DNA of 53,991 bases from Candidatus Moranbacteria bacterium CG10_big_fil_rev_8_21_14_0_10_35_21 (GCA_002773095.1 PFCG01000029.1:1-53991); one strand, 5' to 3'; shown: positions 10,146-19,664, counted from the stretch's first letter. Program-made: numbers and translations. Notes: generated by a model not told the origin, from the sequence alone.

Positions 10146-11099
10146 ATGACTAAAAATCTAACTAAGACAATTCAAAACACTATTTTCCAAAACAATCTTT
10201 TGGAAAAAGACTCCAGGATTGTGCTTGGAGTTTCAGGGGGACCGGATTCGGTTTGCCTTTTGAATATTTTATTTAATTTGCAAAAAAAATATTCTCTGGA
10301 ACTAATTATTGCTCATGTGAATTATGGATTACGCGGAAAAGATTCTGAGCAGGATGAAAGGTTTGTTAAAACTTTAGCTGAAAAATATGGCCTAGAAATG
10401 GCTATCCTAAAGCCTAAAATTAAAGCTAAGAAAAATTTAGAAAATAATTTGCGAGATATCCGTTATATTTTTTTTGAAAAAATTAGAAAAAATAATAATT
10501 TTGATTTAATCGCCGTGGCTCATAATTTAGACGATCAAGTAGAAACTTTTTTGATGCGCCTCATCCGTGGATCAGGATTATCTGGACTGGCTGGAATGAA
10601 ATATCAAAACGAAAAAATTATTCGTCCATTATTGGGAACAACGCGGAAAGAAATTTTGGAATATCTCAAAAAAAATAAATTAAATTATCGAATTGATAAA
10701 ACTAATGCCGAGGATTTATTTTTGCGCAACAAAATCAGAAATAAATTAATCCCGTATTTGAAAAAAGAATTTAATCCTAATATTACCGAAACTATTTTTG
10801 CGGAAACACAATCTATTGGAGAAGATTATGATTTTATTTTTTCTTCTGCTCAAAAATATAACTTTTCTCAATTCTTAAGTGCTAAAAAAATTTTGAGTTT
10901 TCATCCGGCCATCCAAAAAACTATTCTGCGCCAAAAAATTGCTGACCTTAAAAGCAATTTGAAAAATATTGAAGTCTCCCATATTGAAGAAATTTTAAAA
11001 ATTATCAAAAGCACTAAAAGCAAACATCAGGTTGTAATATTCAAAGAGTTGAAAATCACCAGAAAAGGTGATAAGGTTGTAATTAGGAAAATAAAGTAA
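10146..11099 (+). CDS. tilS: tRNA(Ile)-lysidine synthase
   Basis: GVSGGPDSVCLLNIL PP-loop, AHVNYGLRGKDSEQDERFV, AVAHNLDDQVETFLMRLIRGSGLSGL. Confidence 0.94.
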   Translation: MTKNLTKTIQNTIFQNNLLEKDSRIVLGVSGGPDSVCLLNILFNLQKKYSLELIIAHVNYGLRGKDSEQDERFVKTLAEKYGLEMAILKPKIKAKKNLENNLRDIRYIFFEKIRKNNNFDLIAVAHNLDDQVETFLMRLIRGSGLSGLAGMKYQNEKIIRPLLGTTRKEILEYLKKNKLNYRIDKTNAEDLFLRNKIRNKLIPYLKKEFNPNITETIFAETQSIGEDYDFIFSSAQKYNFSQFLSAKKILSFHPAIQKTILRQKIADLKSNLKNIEVSHIEEILKIIKSTKSKHQVVIFKELKITRKGDKVVIRKIK

Positions 11100-11111
11100 G
11101 TAAAAATATTT

Positions 11112-12998
11112 ATGAAAAATCTAATTAGAAATGTCGGGGCGGTTTTGATTACCTTTATGCTAATTTCTGGAATTTTTGTTCTTTATTCCGCCCCTAAAGA
11201 GAAACCAGAAGATGTTTCCTTAAGCACACTAGTTTCTCAAATCAATGAGGGTAAAGTTACTGAAATTTCCGTTACCAACGACCAATTGGCGATTGAGTTG
11301 AAAGAGGGTAAGAAAGAAAAAGCCATCAAAGAGAGGGAATCAGGCTTAACTGAATCACTAAAAAATTATGGAGTAGATCCAGAAAAGCTTAAATTAGTTA
11401 ATATCAAGGTTAAGGAAGACTCTTCAGCCTCCTTCTGGCTAAGTTCAGTTTTGCCTTTTCTATTGCCTTTTCTATTGGTTGGTGCCTTCATTTGGTATAT
11501 GTTTCGCCAGGCACAAAGAGGTAATAAACAAGCTTTATCTTTTGGATCTTCCCGCGCTCGTGTTATTAATCCTAAGGACAAAAAGAATCGGACTACCTTT
11601 AAAGATGTAGCTGGAGCCAAAGAAGCCAAAGAAGAACTTTATGAAATTGTAGAATTTTTAAAAAGCCCTCTAAAATTTATTAAACTAGGAGCTAAAATTC
11701 CCAAAGGAGTTCTCCTATTAGGTTCTCCAGGAACTGGAAAAACTTTAATTGCCAAGGCAGTGGCTGGAGAAGCTAATGTGCCATTTTTCAATATTTCTGG
11801 ATCGGAATTTGTAGAAATGTTTGTGGGAGTGGGAGCGTCCCGAGTGCGCGATCTTTTTAAACAGGCCAAAAAAAATTCACCAGCTATCGTTTTTATTGAT
11901 GAAATTGACGCTGTAGGTCGTCATCGAGGAGCTGGCCTAGGTGGAGGTCATGATGAAAGAGAACAAACCCTAAATCAAATTTTGGTAGAGATGGACGGCT
12001 TTGATACTAACATTAATGTTATTGTTATTGCCGCCACTAACCGACCGGATGTTTTAGATCCAGCTCTTTTGCGACCAGGACGTTTTGATCGACGAGTAGT
12101 TATGGATTTACCAGATATTGAAGAAAGAGAGGCTATTTTAAAAATTCATTCAAAAAACAAACCTTTAGTTAAAAATGTTGAATTAAGAGCCATCGCCGAA
12201 AGAACTTCCGGATTTTCCGGAGCCGATTTATCTAATCTCTTGAATGAAGCCGCTATTCTGACTGCCCGCCGTAGCAAAAAAGAAATTAGTATGGACGAAT
12301 TAACTGAATCTATAGAAAAAGTTATTCTTGGACCAGAAAGAAAAAGTCGAAGAATTGATAAAGATGAACAGAAAATTATAGCTTACCATGAAGCTGGACA
12401 TGCGCTGATTGGATCTATCTTAGAACACGCCGATCCAGTTCAAAAAGTTTCTATTATTTCTCGCGGACAAGCTGGAGGCTATACTTTAAGCGCTCCTTCT
12501 AAAGACAAACGCCTACTCTCTAAAAATTACTTTCTTGATGAACTTTCAGTTTTTCTAGGAGGTTATGTGAGCGAAAAGTTGCAATTCCAAGAAGTAACCA
12601 CGGGAGCTTCTAATGATTTAGAAAGAGCCACGGCCATCGCTCGCAATTTAGTTACCCGTTATGGAATGAGTGAATTGGGACCAAGAACTTTCGGACATAA
12701 AGAAGAAATGGTTTTTCTAGGCAAAGAACTTTCGGAACAAAAGAATTATTCAGAAAAAACTTCCGAAGCCATTGATCAACAAGTTTCCCAATTCATTGCT
12801 AACGCTTATGAAGTAGCTGAAAAAGTATTGAAAGAAAAAAAGGATGTTTTGGAAAAAATAGTGGCCGTCCTTTTGAAAAAAGAGACTATTGAACGATCCG
12901 AATTTGAAGAATTAGTAGGTATTAAAAAAGTAGCCGTTCCTGAAGAAAAATCCACTCTAAAAACAACTAAAACTAACCCTGATGAAAAAACAAATTAA
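11112..12998 (+). CDS. ftsH: ATP-dependent zinc metalloprotease FtsH
   Basis: [44 protein letters not shown] metalloprotease motif. Confidence 0.97.
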   Translation: MKNLIRNVGAVLITFMLISGIFVLYSAPKEKPEDVSLSTLVSQINEGKVTEISVTNDQLAIELKEGKKEKAIKERESGLTESLKNYGVDPEKLKLVNIKVKEDSSASFWLSSVLPFLLPFLLVGAFIWYMFRQAQRGNKQALSFGSSRARVINPKDKKNRTTFKDVAGAKEAKEELYEIVEFLKSPLKFIKLGAKIPKGVLLLGSPGTGKTLIAKAVAGEANVPFFNISGSEFVEMFVGVGASRVRDLFKQAKKNSPAIVFIDEIDAVGRHRGAGLGGGHDEREQTLNQILVEMDGFDTNINVIVIAATNRPDVLDPALLRPGRFDRRVVMDLPDIEEREAILKIHSKNKPLVKNVELRAIAERTSGFSGADLSNLLNEAAILTARRSKKEISMDELTESIEKVILGPERKSRRIDKDEQKIIAYHEAGHALIGSILEHADPVQKVSIISRGQAGGYTLSAPSKDKRLLSKNYFLDELSVFLGGYVSEKLQFQEVTTGASNDLERATAIARNLVTRYGMSELGPRTFGHKEEMVFLGKELSEQKNYSEKTSEAIDQQVSQFIANAYEVAEKVLKEKKDVLEKIVAVLLKKETIERSEFEELVGIKKVAVPEEKSTLKTTKTNPDEKTN

Positions 12999-13950
12999 GG
13001 ATATTCCTTATTTGGAAATTCTCAAAAAAAGCTGGAAAATAACCTGGAGCCATAAATATCTTTGGTGGCTTGGTCTTTTTATTTCTTTGGGTAGTTTAGG
13101 AACTTCCTTCAACTACTCTTCTGGAGATAATGAAATAATAACCGAGGCTGGACAAAAATTTATTCAATTTATAAATACCCACTATGCAATCTTTTTAACT
13201 CTTGTTTTATTGGTTTCGCTTTTATTTATTGGCTTAGCTCTTTTGAGTTTACTAGCCCGAGGAGGGTTGATACGTTCTGTAAAAAATATTTTAGAAGGAA
13301 AAAATGTTTCTTTGAAAGAAAGCTGGAAATTTGGCAGAGAAAATTTCCTAAAAATTTTTTCCATTACTCTTGTAATCGGGCTATTTATGTTTCTAGCTTT
13401 GCTCATTTTAATTGTTCCAATTGCCCTTCTTTTCTTTAACCATTCTTATTGGATTGGAGGCATTTTAACTTTTTTGGCTATCCTAATAGTTATTCCGTTG
13501 TTCATTTTGGCTTTTTTTATTCGTACTTTTGGTTATCTTTACGCAATTTTAGGTCGGCTTTCCATTTGGAGTTCTATCGAAAATGCTTATTTTATTTTTT
13601 CCAAGAACATCGGTCCTAGTTTCATTATGGGATTGATCTTTTTGCCCGTTAATATCTTAGTAGGTTTGGGATTACTAATTATGCTTATTCCCTTGGCTAT
13701 TGTTTTTATTATTTTGGGTGGATTACTTTATTTGGTTTTGCAAAAAACCGGAATTATTATTGCCGCTTCTATTGGAGTCTTAGTCTTTTTAATAATTATA
13801 TTAATAGTTAAATCAGCTTACGCTGTTTTTAATCAAACCGCTTGGCTTTTATTCTTCCAAGAAATCGCTTCTCCAAAAAAGGAAGAGCCAATTATAGAAA
13901 AAGTTTTGGAAATCGAACCTAAACCCATCCCCGAACCGGAAGTGGGGTAG
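12982..13950 (+). CDS. multi-pass membrane protein, function unknown
   Basis: About six hydrophobic segments; starts inside the 3' end of ftsH. Confidence 0.75.
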   Translation: MKKQIKDIPYLEILKKSWKITWSHKYLWWLGLFISLGSLGTSFNYSSGDNEIITEAGQKFIQFINTHYAIFLTLVLLVSLLFIGLALLSLLARGGLIRSVKNILEGKNVSLKESWKFGRENFLKIFSITLVIGLFMFLALLILIVPIALLFFNHSYWIGGILTFLAILIVIPLFILAFFIRTFGYLYAILGRLSIWSSIENAYFIFSKNIGPSFIMGLIFLPVNILVGLGLLIMLIPLAIVFIILGGLLYLVLQKTGIIIAASIGVLVFLIIILIVKSAYAVFNQTAWLLFFQEIASPKKEEPIIEKVLEIEPKPIPEPEVG

Positions 13951-13964
13951 GATATAAACATTAA

Positions 13965-13995
13965 AAAACAACTCTAACTATTAAGAGTTGTTTTT
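13965..13995 (+). terminator. rho-independent terminator
   Basis: aaaaacaactct...agagttgttttt. Confidence 0.7.
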
Positions 13996-14064
13996 AAATT
14001 CCGATTGACTGATTATTTCTTTTGAAATAAGATAGAAATGTTATCCATTTCTTTTTCACACTTA

Positions 14065-14141
14065 GGACACGTAGCTCAGCTGGTTAGAGCGTTTCCTTGA
14101 CATGGAAAAGGTCAGAGGTTCGAGTCCTCTCGCGTCCACCA
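14065..14141 (+). tRNA. tRNA-Val (GAC), CCA encoded
   Basis: Cloverleaf folded by hand: D stem GCTC/GAGC, anticodon loop TTGACAT, T arm AGAGG-TTCGAGT-CCTCT, ACCA end; one A-C mismatch in acceptor stem. Confidence 0.92.
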
Positions 14142-14162
14142 AAAAATATATATAAAATAAAC

Positions 14163-14237
14163 GGGACTGTAGCTCAGTGGTAGAGCGCGCGACTCATAAT
14201 CGCTTGGTCGTAGGTTCGAACCCTACCAGTCCCACCA
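14163..14237 (+). tRNA. tRNA with CAT anticodon (Ile2-like; Met possible), CCA encoded
   Basis: Acceptor GGGACTG/CAGTCCC, anticodon loop CTCATAA, T arm GTAGG-TTCGAAC-CCTAC, ACCA end; GACTCATAATCGCTTGGTCG anticodon arm resembles tRNA-Ile2. Confidence 0.92.
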
Positions 14238-14239
14238 AA

Positions 14240-15187
14240 TTATTTCTTCCTCCGTCTGGCATGAAAAGTTTTGTGAATGTCTCTTAATTGGCGATTGGTG
14301 ACATGAGTATAAATTTGCGTGGTTGTGATAGAGGAATGTCCTAACATAGCTTGCACACTGCGAATATCGGCTCCATTGATGAGTAAATCAGTGGCAAAGG
14401 AATGACGCAATGTGTGTGGATGGACTTCTTTGATGATTCTGGCCTTAGCTGCATAATATTTTACAATTCTCTGGATAGTACGTGGCGTTAAACGTAAACT
14501 TTTTTCTTTTTTAGTGTTTTCATTTTCCGTTCGACTTTCAAATTGTTTCAAGGCCTTCACATCTTGCACAAAAAGAGCTGGATCTATATCACTTCTTTTA
14601 TCCAAATATTTTTCCAATGATTTTTTGGCCCGATCAGAAACAAAAACTACTCGCACTTTATCACCCTTACCACGAATGCTAAATTCTTGGTTTTTTAAAT
14701 CTAATTTTTCCCGATTAATACTGACCAACTCAGAAACTCGCAAACCAGCTGAAAAAAGAAGCTCCAATATGGCTCGATCGCGTATTGATTTAAAGTCCTG
14801 ACCGGAAGCCGCGTCTATAATCCTCTCCACCTCTTCTGATTCTAAAAATTCTATTTCTCTCCGCGAGGATTTACCCACTTCCACTTTCTCGGCAGCCAAA
14901 GTCTGAATGTCTTTCTTATTGAGATACTTCAAAAAACTCCTCAAAGCAATAATATAGTAGTTTTGGGTGTTTTTCTTCAGAGCTTTTCCCTCTTTTTCTC
15001 CCAACCGATTGAGAAAAATGCGATAATCCCGAACTAGGGCTTCAGTTATCTTTTCCGGTTGAGAAACCTTGGCCCAATCCAAAAAGCGATCCAAATAATG
15101 GTTATAATTTTCATTAGTTTTCCGGGATCGACCCTTTTCGATTTCCAGATATTCCAGATATTGACTTTTGAGCTTTCTGAGATCCAT
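14240..15187 (-). CDS. tyrosine recombinase XerC/XerD family
   Basis: SAM-like N-terminal domain, LLFSAGLRVSELVSI, HPHTLRHSFATDLL, LGHSSITTTQIYTHV. Confidence 0.93.
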   Translation of the reverse strand: MDLRKLKSQYLEYLEIEKGRSRKTNENYNHYLDRFLDWAKVSQPEKITEALVRDYRIFLNRLGEKEGKALKKNTQNYYIIALRSFLKYLNKKDIQTLAAEKVEVGKSSRREIEFLESEEVERIIDAASGQDFKSIRDRAILELLFSAGLRVSELVSINREKLDLKNQEFSIRGKGDKVRVVFVSDRAKKSLEKYLDKRSDIDPALFVQDVKALKQFESRTENENTKKEKSLRLTPRTIQRIVKYYAAKARIIKEVHPHTLRHSFATDLLINGADIRSVQAMLGHSSITTTQIYTHVTNRQLRDIHKTFHARRRKK

Positions 15188-15237
15188 AAAATGAGCCTAC
15201 TATTACTTTTGCGACACCAACAAATTCATCATACACC

Positions 15238-15278
15238 ATCTAAACTGAAAAAGAAATACTTTCTTTTTCAGTTTAGAT
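15238..15278. repeat. 19-bp perfect inverted repeat with TAC loop
   Basis: atctaaactgaaaaagaaa-tac-tttctttttcagtttagat. Confidence 0.85.
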
Positions 15279-15341
15279 TAAACCGTTTTATTGGCTATAT
15301 TGAGCCCTTAACTGACTCTTCAAATTTTGCCTATATTTTGG

Positions 15342-15370
15342 TTGACAGGTTTTTCATACTGCGCTATAGT
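15342..15370 (+). promoter_or_regulatory. sigma70-type promoter of the LysM-CHAP gene
   Basis: TTGACA-N17-TATAGT. Confidence 0.7.
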
Positions 15371-15487
15371 TACTTTTGATAAAAATTAGGGTTTTTAGTC
15401 GATGGGCTGTTTCTCAGTTATCTCAATGCTCTTAAACTAGAACCAAAAAGAAAGGTTATCGCCATTAGTAAACTGAATTTATTCTCA

Positions 15488-16645
15488 TTGAAAAGTTTAT
15501 TAGGACGTCCCAATTTGAAGAACCTGGTCACCCGGGTTTATCTTATTCAAAAGAGCATTACTAGATTTATTAAGGAGCGACGCACTATAAAAGCGCTCCA
15601 TCTTTTTAGAAATTATTCTGCCTTATTCGTTGTGGCTAGCAGCGCCGTTTTAGTTTCGGCCACCAACCTGGCTGCTGGTAAAGAATCTAGCGGATTTTTA
15701 TTTGGCTATTTTGGAGAAACAGAAAACCATAGCAATCCAGTTGAAAATAATATGTCTTTAAAAGCCGACAAAAAAAGTGATTTAGCTTTGGTTAAATTAG
15801 CTCAAGCCAGCACCGCTCCTGAACCGACCTTACCAACCGCTGCACCAGTTGAAGAAGAAATTATTACTACTGAAGGTCAAGCTTTGATTGCCAGAAATAA
15901 TCAGGTTCAAAAAGCACCAGCTAAAGAAGGTGGAGTTGTTATTTATGAAGTTAAGGAAGGCGACACTATAGGAGCAATCGCTACTAATAACAACATCACC
16001 ATCAATACTATCCTTTGGGCTAACGAAATTGATGATATTGATTCTATTATGCCTGGAGATAAAATATTTATTCTGCCAGTTTCTGGTATGAATTATACAA
16101 TTAAGAAAAGTGATACGCTGGATAGCATTGCCAAAAAATACAAAGCCGACAAAAAACAAATTATGGCTTTTAACAATCTTCCCGCTAACGAAGAAATTAA
16201 GGAGGGAGAAACGATTGTTATCCCAGGAGGCATTAAAGAGACTCCTCAGCCAGCTTCTACTACCGGCAGAATTGCTACCCGTCCCTATGAATCTTTTGAA
16301 GAATTCAGTGGTAAGAAACTAGATGGAAAAGCCGGAACTGGACGCAGTTTTCCTTATGGATATTGCACCTGGTATGTGGCCAAAAAACGTTATATTCCCT
16401 GGTCTGGAAATGCCGGAACTTGGTTATACAAGGCAAAGTCTATGGGCTATGCCACCGGAAAAAAACCTAAAGTTGGATCTATTATGGTTACAACAGAAAA
16501 TGCTTATTACGGACATGTGGCCTATGTTGAAAAAGTGAATGAAAATATGATAACTGTCTCCGAAATGAATTTTATCGACTTCGCAAAAATTTCTAGAAGA
16601 ACTCTAGATGCACGAAGTCGAGTAATTAAAGGTTTCATATATTAA
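15488..16645 (+). CDS. secreted LysM + CHAP-domain peptidoglycan hydrolase
   Basis: Signal/TM segment, two LysM-like repeats (YEVKEGDTIGAIATNNNITINTILWAN; YTIKKSDTLDSIAKKYKADKKQIMAFNNL), CHAP motifs GYCTWYVAKKR and GHVAYVE. Confidence 0.87.
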   Translation: MKSLLGRPNLKNLVTRVYLIQKSITRFIKERRTIKALHLFRNYSALFVVASSAVLVSATNLAAGKESSGFLFGYFGETENHSNPVENNMSLKADKKSDLALVKLAQASTAPEPTLPTAAPVEEEIITTEGQALIARNNQVQKAPAKEGGVVIYEVKEGDTIGAIATNNNITINTILWANEIDDIDSIMPGDKIFILPVSGMNYTIKKSDTLDSIAKKYKADKKQIMAFNNLPANEEIKEGETIVIPGGIKETPQPASTTGRIATRPYESFEEFSGKKLDGKAGTGRSFPYGYCTWYVAKKRYIPWSGNAGTWLYKAKSMGYATGKKPKVGSIMVTTENAYYGHVAYVEKVNENMITVSEMNFIDFAKISRRTLDARSRVIKGFIY

Positions 16646-16649
16646 TATT

Positions 16650-16728
16650 GAGGCGCATTTCCAGACATCCGATGTCTTCAGGTTGTTATGGTCGCGAGAC
16701 ATCGGATGTCTCAAGGGAGAATGCGCTC
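16650..16728. repeat. palindromic element with paired agacatcSgatgtct sub-palindromes
   Basis: Outer gcgcatt/aatgcgc; internal agacatc-c-gatgtct (16663-16677) and gagacatc-g-gatgtctc (16696-16712). Confidence 0.7.
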
Positions 16729-16732
16729 ATTT

Positions 16733-16767
16733 AAAAAAGACTTAGCGCTATAGCTAAGTCTTTTTTT
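16733..16767. terminator. bidirectional rho-independent terminator
   Basis: aaaaaagacttagc-gctata-gctaagtcttttttt between convergent genes. Confidence 0.75.
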
Positions 16768-16769
16768 AT

Positions 16770-18989
16770 TTAAACTTTTTTCAAAGGAGCGATGGAAGCG
16801 GATAATTTTTTTAAACCGCTTTTGGAAAAAGCCACCGTGAGCGTATCCCCTTGAGAAGCCACAATAATTCCTTCACCAAAAACTTCGTGAATTACTCGAT
16901 TGCCATCTTTAAAGCTCGTAACTTGTAACTCGTAACTCGTAACGCCATTAGATTTAGACTTACTATTTTTAATAAATTGAATTTCGTGTTTCGTTTTTAG
17001 TTTGTATTTTGAATTTTGGAATTTATTTGGAAATTGGAAATTGAGACTTGGAGTTTCCGCAGCTTGAATGAGATGCGACGGGATATCATCCAAAAATCTT
17101 GAGGGCGCGTTGCTTTGAGTAGAGCCGAAAATATTTCGTTCAGAAGTAAAAAGCAAATAAACTTTTTCCTTAGCCCGAGTTACCCCCACATACATCAACC
17201 TTCGCTCTTCTTCCATTTCACTTTGATTCAACATACTACGCGAATGAGGTAAAATTCCTTCTTCTAATCCAGCGATAAAAACTATTTTAAATTCTAATCC
17301 TTTGGCGCTGTGAAGAGTCATCAGATGCACTGCATCAATTTCTTGACTGATATCATCCGTATCAGAAACCAAAGCCACTTCTTCTAAAAATAATCTTAGG
17401 CCTTCAGCTCCGATATATTCGTCATATTTTTTAGCCACGGTTAATAATTCGTAGATATTTTCTTTTCTTATTTCACCTTCTTCTGTTCCATCCATCAACA
17501 TTTTTTCATAGCCAGAATGGGAAAAAACAAACCCAATCAAACCAACCATACTTTCTTTAGATATTTTTTCTTCCGCTCGACGAATAAAATCACAGAATTT
17601 TTTAATGGCATCTATTTTTGATTCATTTAATTTACTCTCGGGTCCTATTTTTAATCCAGCTTCAACTAAATTCAAACCTAGAGATTGAGCAAATTCCGTC
17701 CATTTTTTCAGACTCACCGGCCCAATGCTTCTTCTTGGTTCATTAATTATCCTTTCCAAAGAAACCAGGTCATCATGATTTTGAATTAGACGCAAATAAG
17801 CGACCATATCCTTAATTTCTTTTCTTTGATAAAATTTCAACCCACCTACTATTCGATAAGGGATAGAATTTTTTAACATCGACTCTTCTATAATTCGAGA
17901 TTGAGCGTTGGTCCGATAAAGCACCACAAAATCTCTGAATTTATATTTTTTTTCTCTCGTCCCGGTCAAAACTTCCGCCACCATAAATTCGGCTTCATCT
18001 TTTTCACTCAAGGCTTCATAGGAACTAATCAGATGTCCGCCTTTTTGTTCAGTCCAAATTTTTTTATCTTTACGATTAATGTTTTTGGAAATAATGCCAT
18101 AAGCCGCATCTAAAATATTTTGACTAGAGCGATAATTCTGTTCCAATTTGATGACTTTGGCTTCGGGATAATCTTTTTCAAAATCCAAAATGTTTTGAAT
18201 GTTGGCTCCCCGAAAAGAATAGACTCCTTGCCAATCATCTCCCACCACACAAATATTTTTATTTCGCTTGGCTATCATACTGATCAAATCGTATTGAGCA
18301 TGATTAGTATCTTGATATTCATCCACCATAATATATTTAAAAAATCTTTGATATTTTTCTAAAACTTCAGGAAAATCATGAAAAACTTTTACGGTGAACA
18401 TCAGAATATCGTCAAAATCCAAAGCATTTTGTTCTTTTAACTTTTTTTGATAAACCACATAAACTTTAGCCACAATTTCTTCATAATAGCCTCCTGCTTG
18501 TTTAGCAAAATCATCCGCTCCAATAAGATTGTTTTTAGCTTTAGAAATAGCCCCTAAAATAGATTTAGGTTTGAATTGTTTTAAGTCTATAGACAATTCT
18601 TTCATTGTTTTTTTTATCAGTCCTTGCTGATCTTGAGTATCAAAAATATTGAAAGATTTTTTGTAACCAATTTTCTCAATTTCGTGGCGTAAAATTTTGA
18701 CACAGATGGAATGGAAAGTTCCCACAATCGGAAAGTTGTCTCGAGAAAATTTTTCTTCGGAGAGCAATTTAATGATTCTTTCCTTCATTTCATTGGCTGC
18801 TTTGTTGGTAAAAGTCACAGCCAAAATATTTCTGGGATTAACTTTTTTTTCCTGAATTAAATAGGCCACTCGATGAGTGAGAGCTAAAGTTTTTCCGCTG
18901 CCCGCTCCGGCAATAATTAAGACCGCTCCTTCGGTGGTTTCCACTGCTTCGCGTTGCCGAGAATTAAGTTTTTCTAATAATTTATGCAT
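16770..18989 (-). CDS. UvrD/PcrA-type superfamily 1 DNA helicase
   Basis: LNSRQREAVETTEGAVLIIAGAGSGKTLALTHRVAYL, VDEYQDTNHAQY, VGDDWQGVYSFRGA, LMTLHSAKGLEF, EEERRLMYVGVTRAKE. Confidence 0.96.
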   Translation of the reverse strand: MHKLLEKLNSRQREAVETTEGAVLIIAGAGSGKTLALTHRVAYLIQEKKVNPRNILAVTFTNKAANEMKERIIKLLSEEKFSRDNFPIVGTFHSICVKILRHEIEKIGYKKSFNIFDTQDQQGLIKKTMKELSIDLKQFKPKSILGAISKAKNNLIGADDFAKQAGGYYEEIVAKVYVVYQKKLKEQNALDFDDILMFTVKVFHDFPEVLEKYQRFFKYIMVDEYQDTNHAQYDLISMIAKRNKNICVVGDDWQGVYSFRGANIQNILDFEKDYPEAKVIKLEQNYRSSQNILDAAYGIISKNINRKDKKIWTEQKGGHLISSYEALSEKDEAEFMVAEVLTGTREKKYKFRDFVVLYRTNAQSRIIEESMLKNSIPYRIVGGLKFYQRKEIKDMVAYLRLIQNHDDLVSLERIINEPRRSIGPVSLKKWTEFAQSLGLNLVEAGLKIGPESKLNESKIDAIKKFCDFIRRAEEKISKESMVGLIGFVFSHSGYEKMLMDGTEEGEIRKENIYELLTVAKKYDEYIGAEGLRLFLEEVALVSDTDDISQEIDAVHLMTLHSAKGLEFKIVFIAGLEEGILPHSRSMLNQSEMEEERRLMYVGVTRAKEKVYLLFTSERNIFGSTQSNAPSRFLDDIPSHLIQAAETPSLNFQFPNKFQNSKYKLKTKHEIQFIKNSKSKSNGVTSYELQVTSFKDGNRVIHEVFGEGIIVASQGDTLTVAFSKSGLKKLSASIAPLKKV

Positions 18990-19048
18990 AACATTATTAT
19001 CTTAGCATACCAGAGACTGAAAAGTTTTGAAACAGCTGACTTTTTTTT

Positions 19049-19146
19049 ACCCCTCACCCAAACTATTCCGTGCGTGAGCACATAGTAGATGAATGGCAAA
19101 AACAAGTAGCGAATTACTCAGAAAGTAAGTTCGTGGGTGCGGGGTT
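19049..19146. repeat. palindromic element between divergent uvrD and rpsO
   Basis: Outer acccctcaccca/tgggtgcggggt, inner gtgc-gtga-gcac and cgaattact/agtaagttcg. Confidence 0.5.
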
Positions 19147-19246
19147 TGCTGGACAAATATCCTTTTGTATGCTAAGATATGTAGGTAATCAATAATAGCA
19201 GACATTGGTCTACGTCATGGCGGGACGAATGTTTAGCCGAAAAACT

Positions 19247-19516
19247 ATGTCTCTCACCAGCAAACAAAAGGAAAAAGTCACCAAAGATGTAAAAAGACAT
19301 GAGAAAGATTCTGGTTCGCCAGAATATCAAATTGCTCTTTTTACCGAAACAATAAAAAAACTTACCTCCCATTTGAAAAAAAATCCTAAAGACTTTCATT
19401 CTCGCCGAGGTTTACTCAAAATGGTTTCCAAACGAAAGAAATTAATGAGCTATCTGCAAAAGGTAGATGAAAAAACTTTCAAAAAAATTATAAAAAAACT
19501 TGATTTAAAAGGATAA
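19247..19516 (+). CDS. rpsO: 30S ribosomal protein S15
   Basis: DSGSPEYQIALFTETIKKLTSHLKKNPKDFHSRRGLLKMVSKRKKLMSYL; ORF track starts at 19205 but MSLTSKQK at 19247 matches the usual N-terminus. Confidence 0.94.
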   Translation: MSLTSKQKEKVTKDVKRHEKDSGSPEYQIALFTETIKKLTSHLKKNPKDFHSRRGLLKMVSKRKKLMSYLQKVDEKTFKKIIKKLDLKG

Positions 19517-19525
19517 TCGAACTTT

Positions 19526-19552
19526 AAAAGCAGGGTAACCTGCTTTTGTTTT
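19526..19552 (+). terminator. rho-independent terminator after rpsO
   Basis: aaaagcagg-gtaa-cctgcttttgttttc. Confidence 0.7.
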
Positions 19553-19560
19553 CAAACAAT

Positions 19561-19649
19561 TGTCATCCTGAACTTGATTCAGGATCTAATTACAAAACTA
19601 GTGATTACACTAAAACTCTATTAGATTCCGGATCAAGTCCGGAATGACA
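19561..19649. mobile_element. 89-bp MITE-like element with about 30-bp terminal inverted repeats related to those of the GIY-YIG element
   Basis: tgtcatcctgaacttgattcaggatctaat (19561-19590) versus attagattccggatcaagtccggaatgaca (19620-19649); 24/30 matches in inverted orientation. Confidence 0.8.
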
Positions 19650-19664
19650 AATAATATTAATTTT

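Noticed and set aside
10146-11099. tilS as part of a mobile or toxin-antitoxin unit
   Set aside because: All PP-loop and LDD motifs are normal and it is tightly packed with gmk and ftsH, consistent with a housekeeping operon.
14065-15187. Tyrosine recombinase ending 3 nt after a tRNA CCA end, suggestive of an integrated island
   Set aside because: The recombinase is a generic XerC/D-like protein, no direct repeat of the tRNA 3' end was noticed nearby, and flanking genes are housekeeping.
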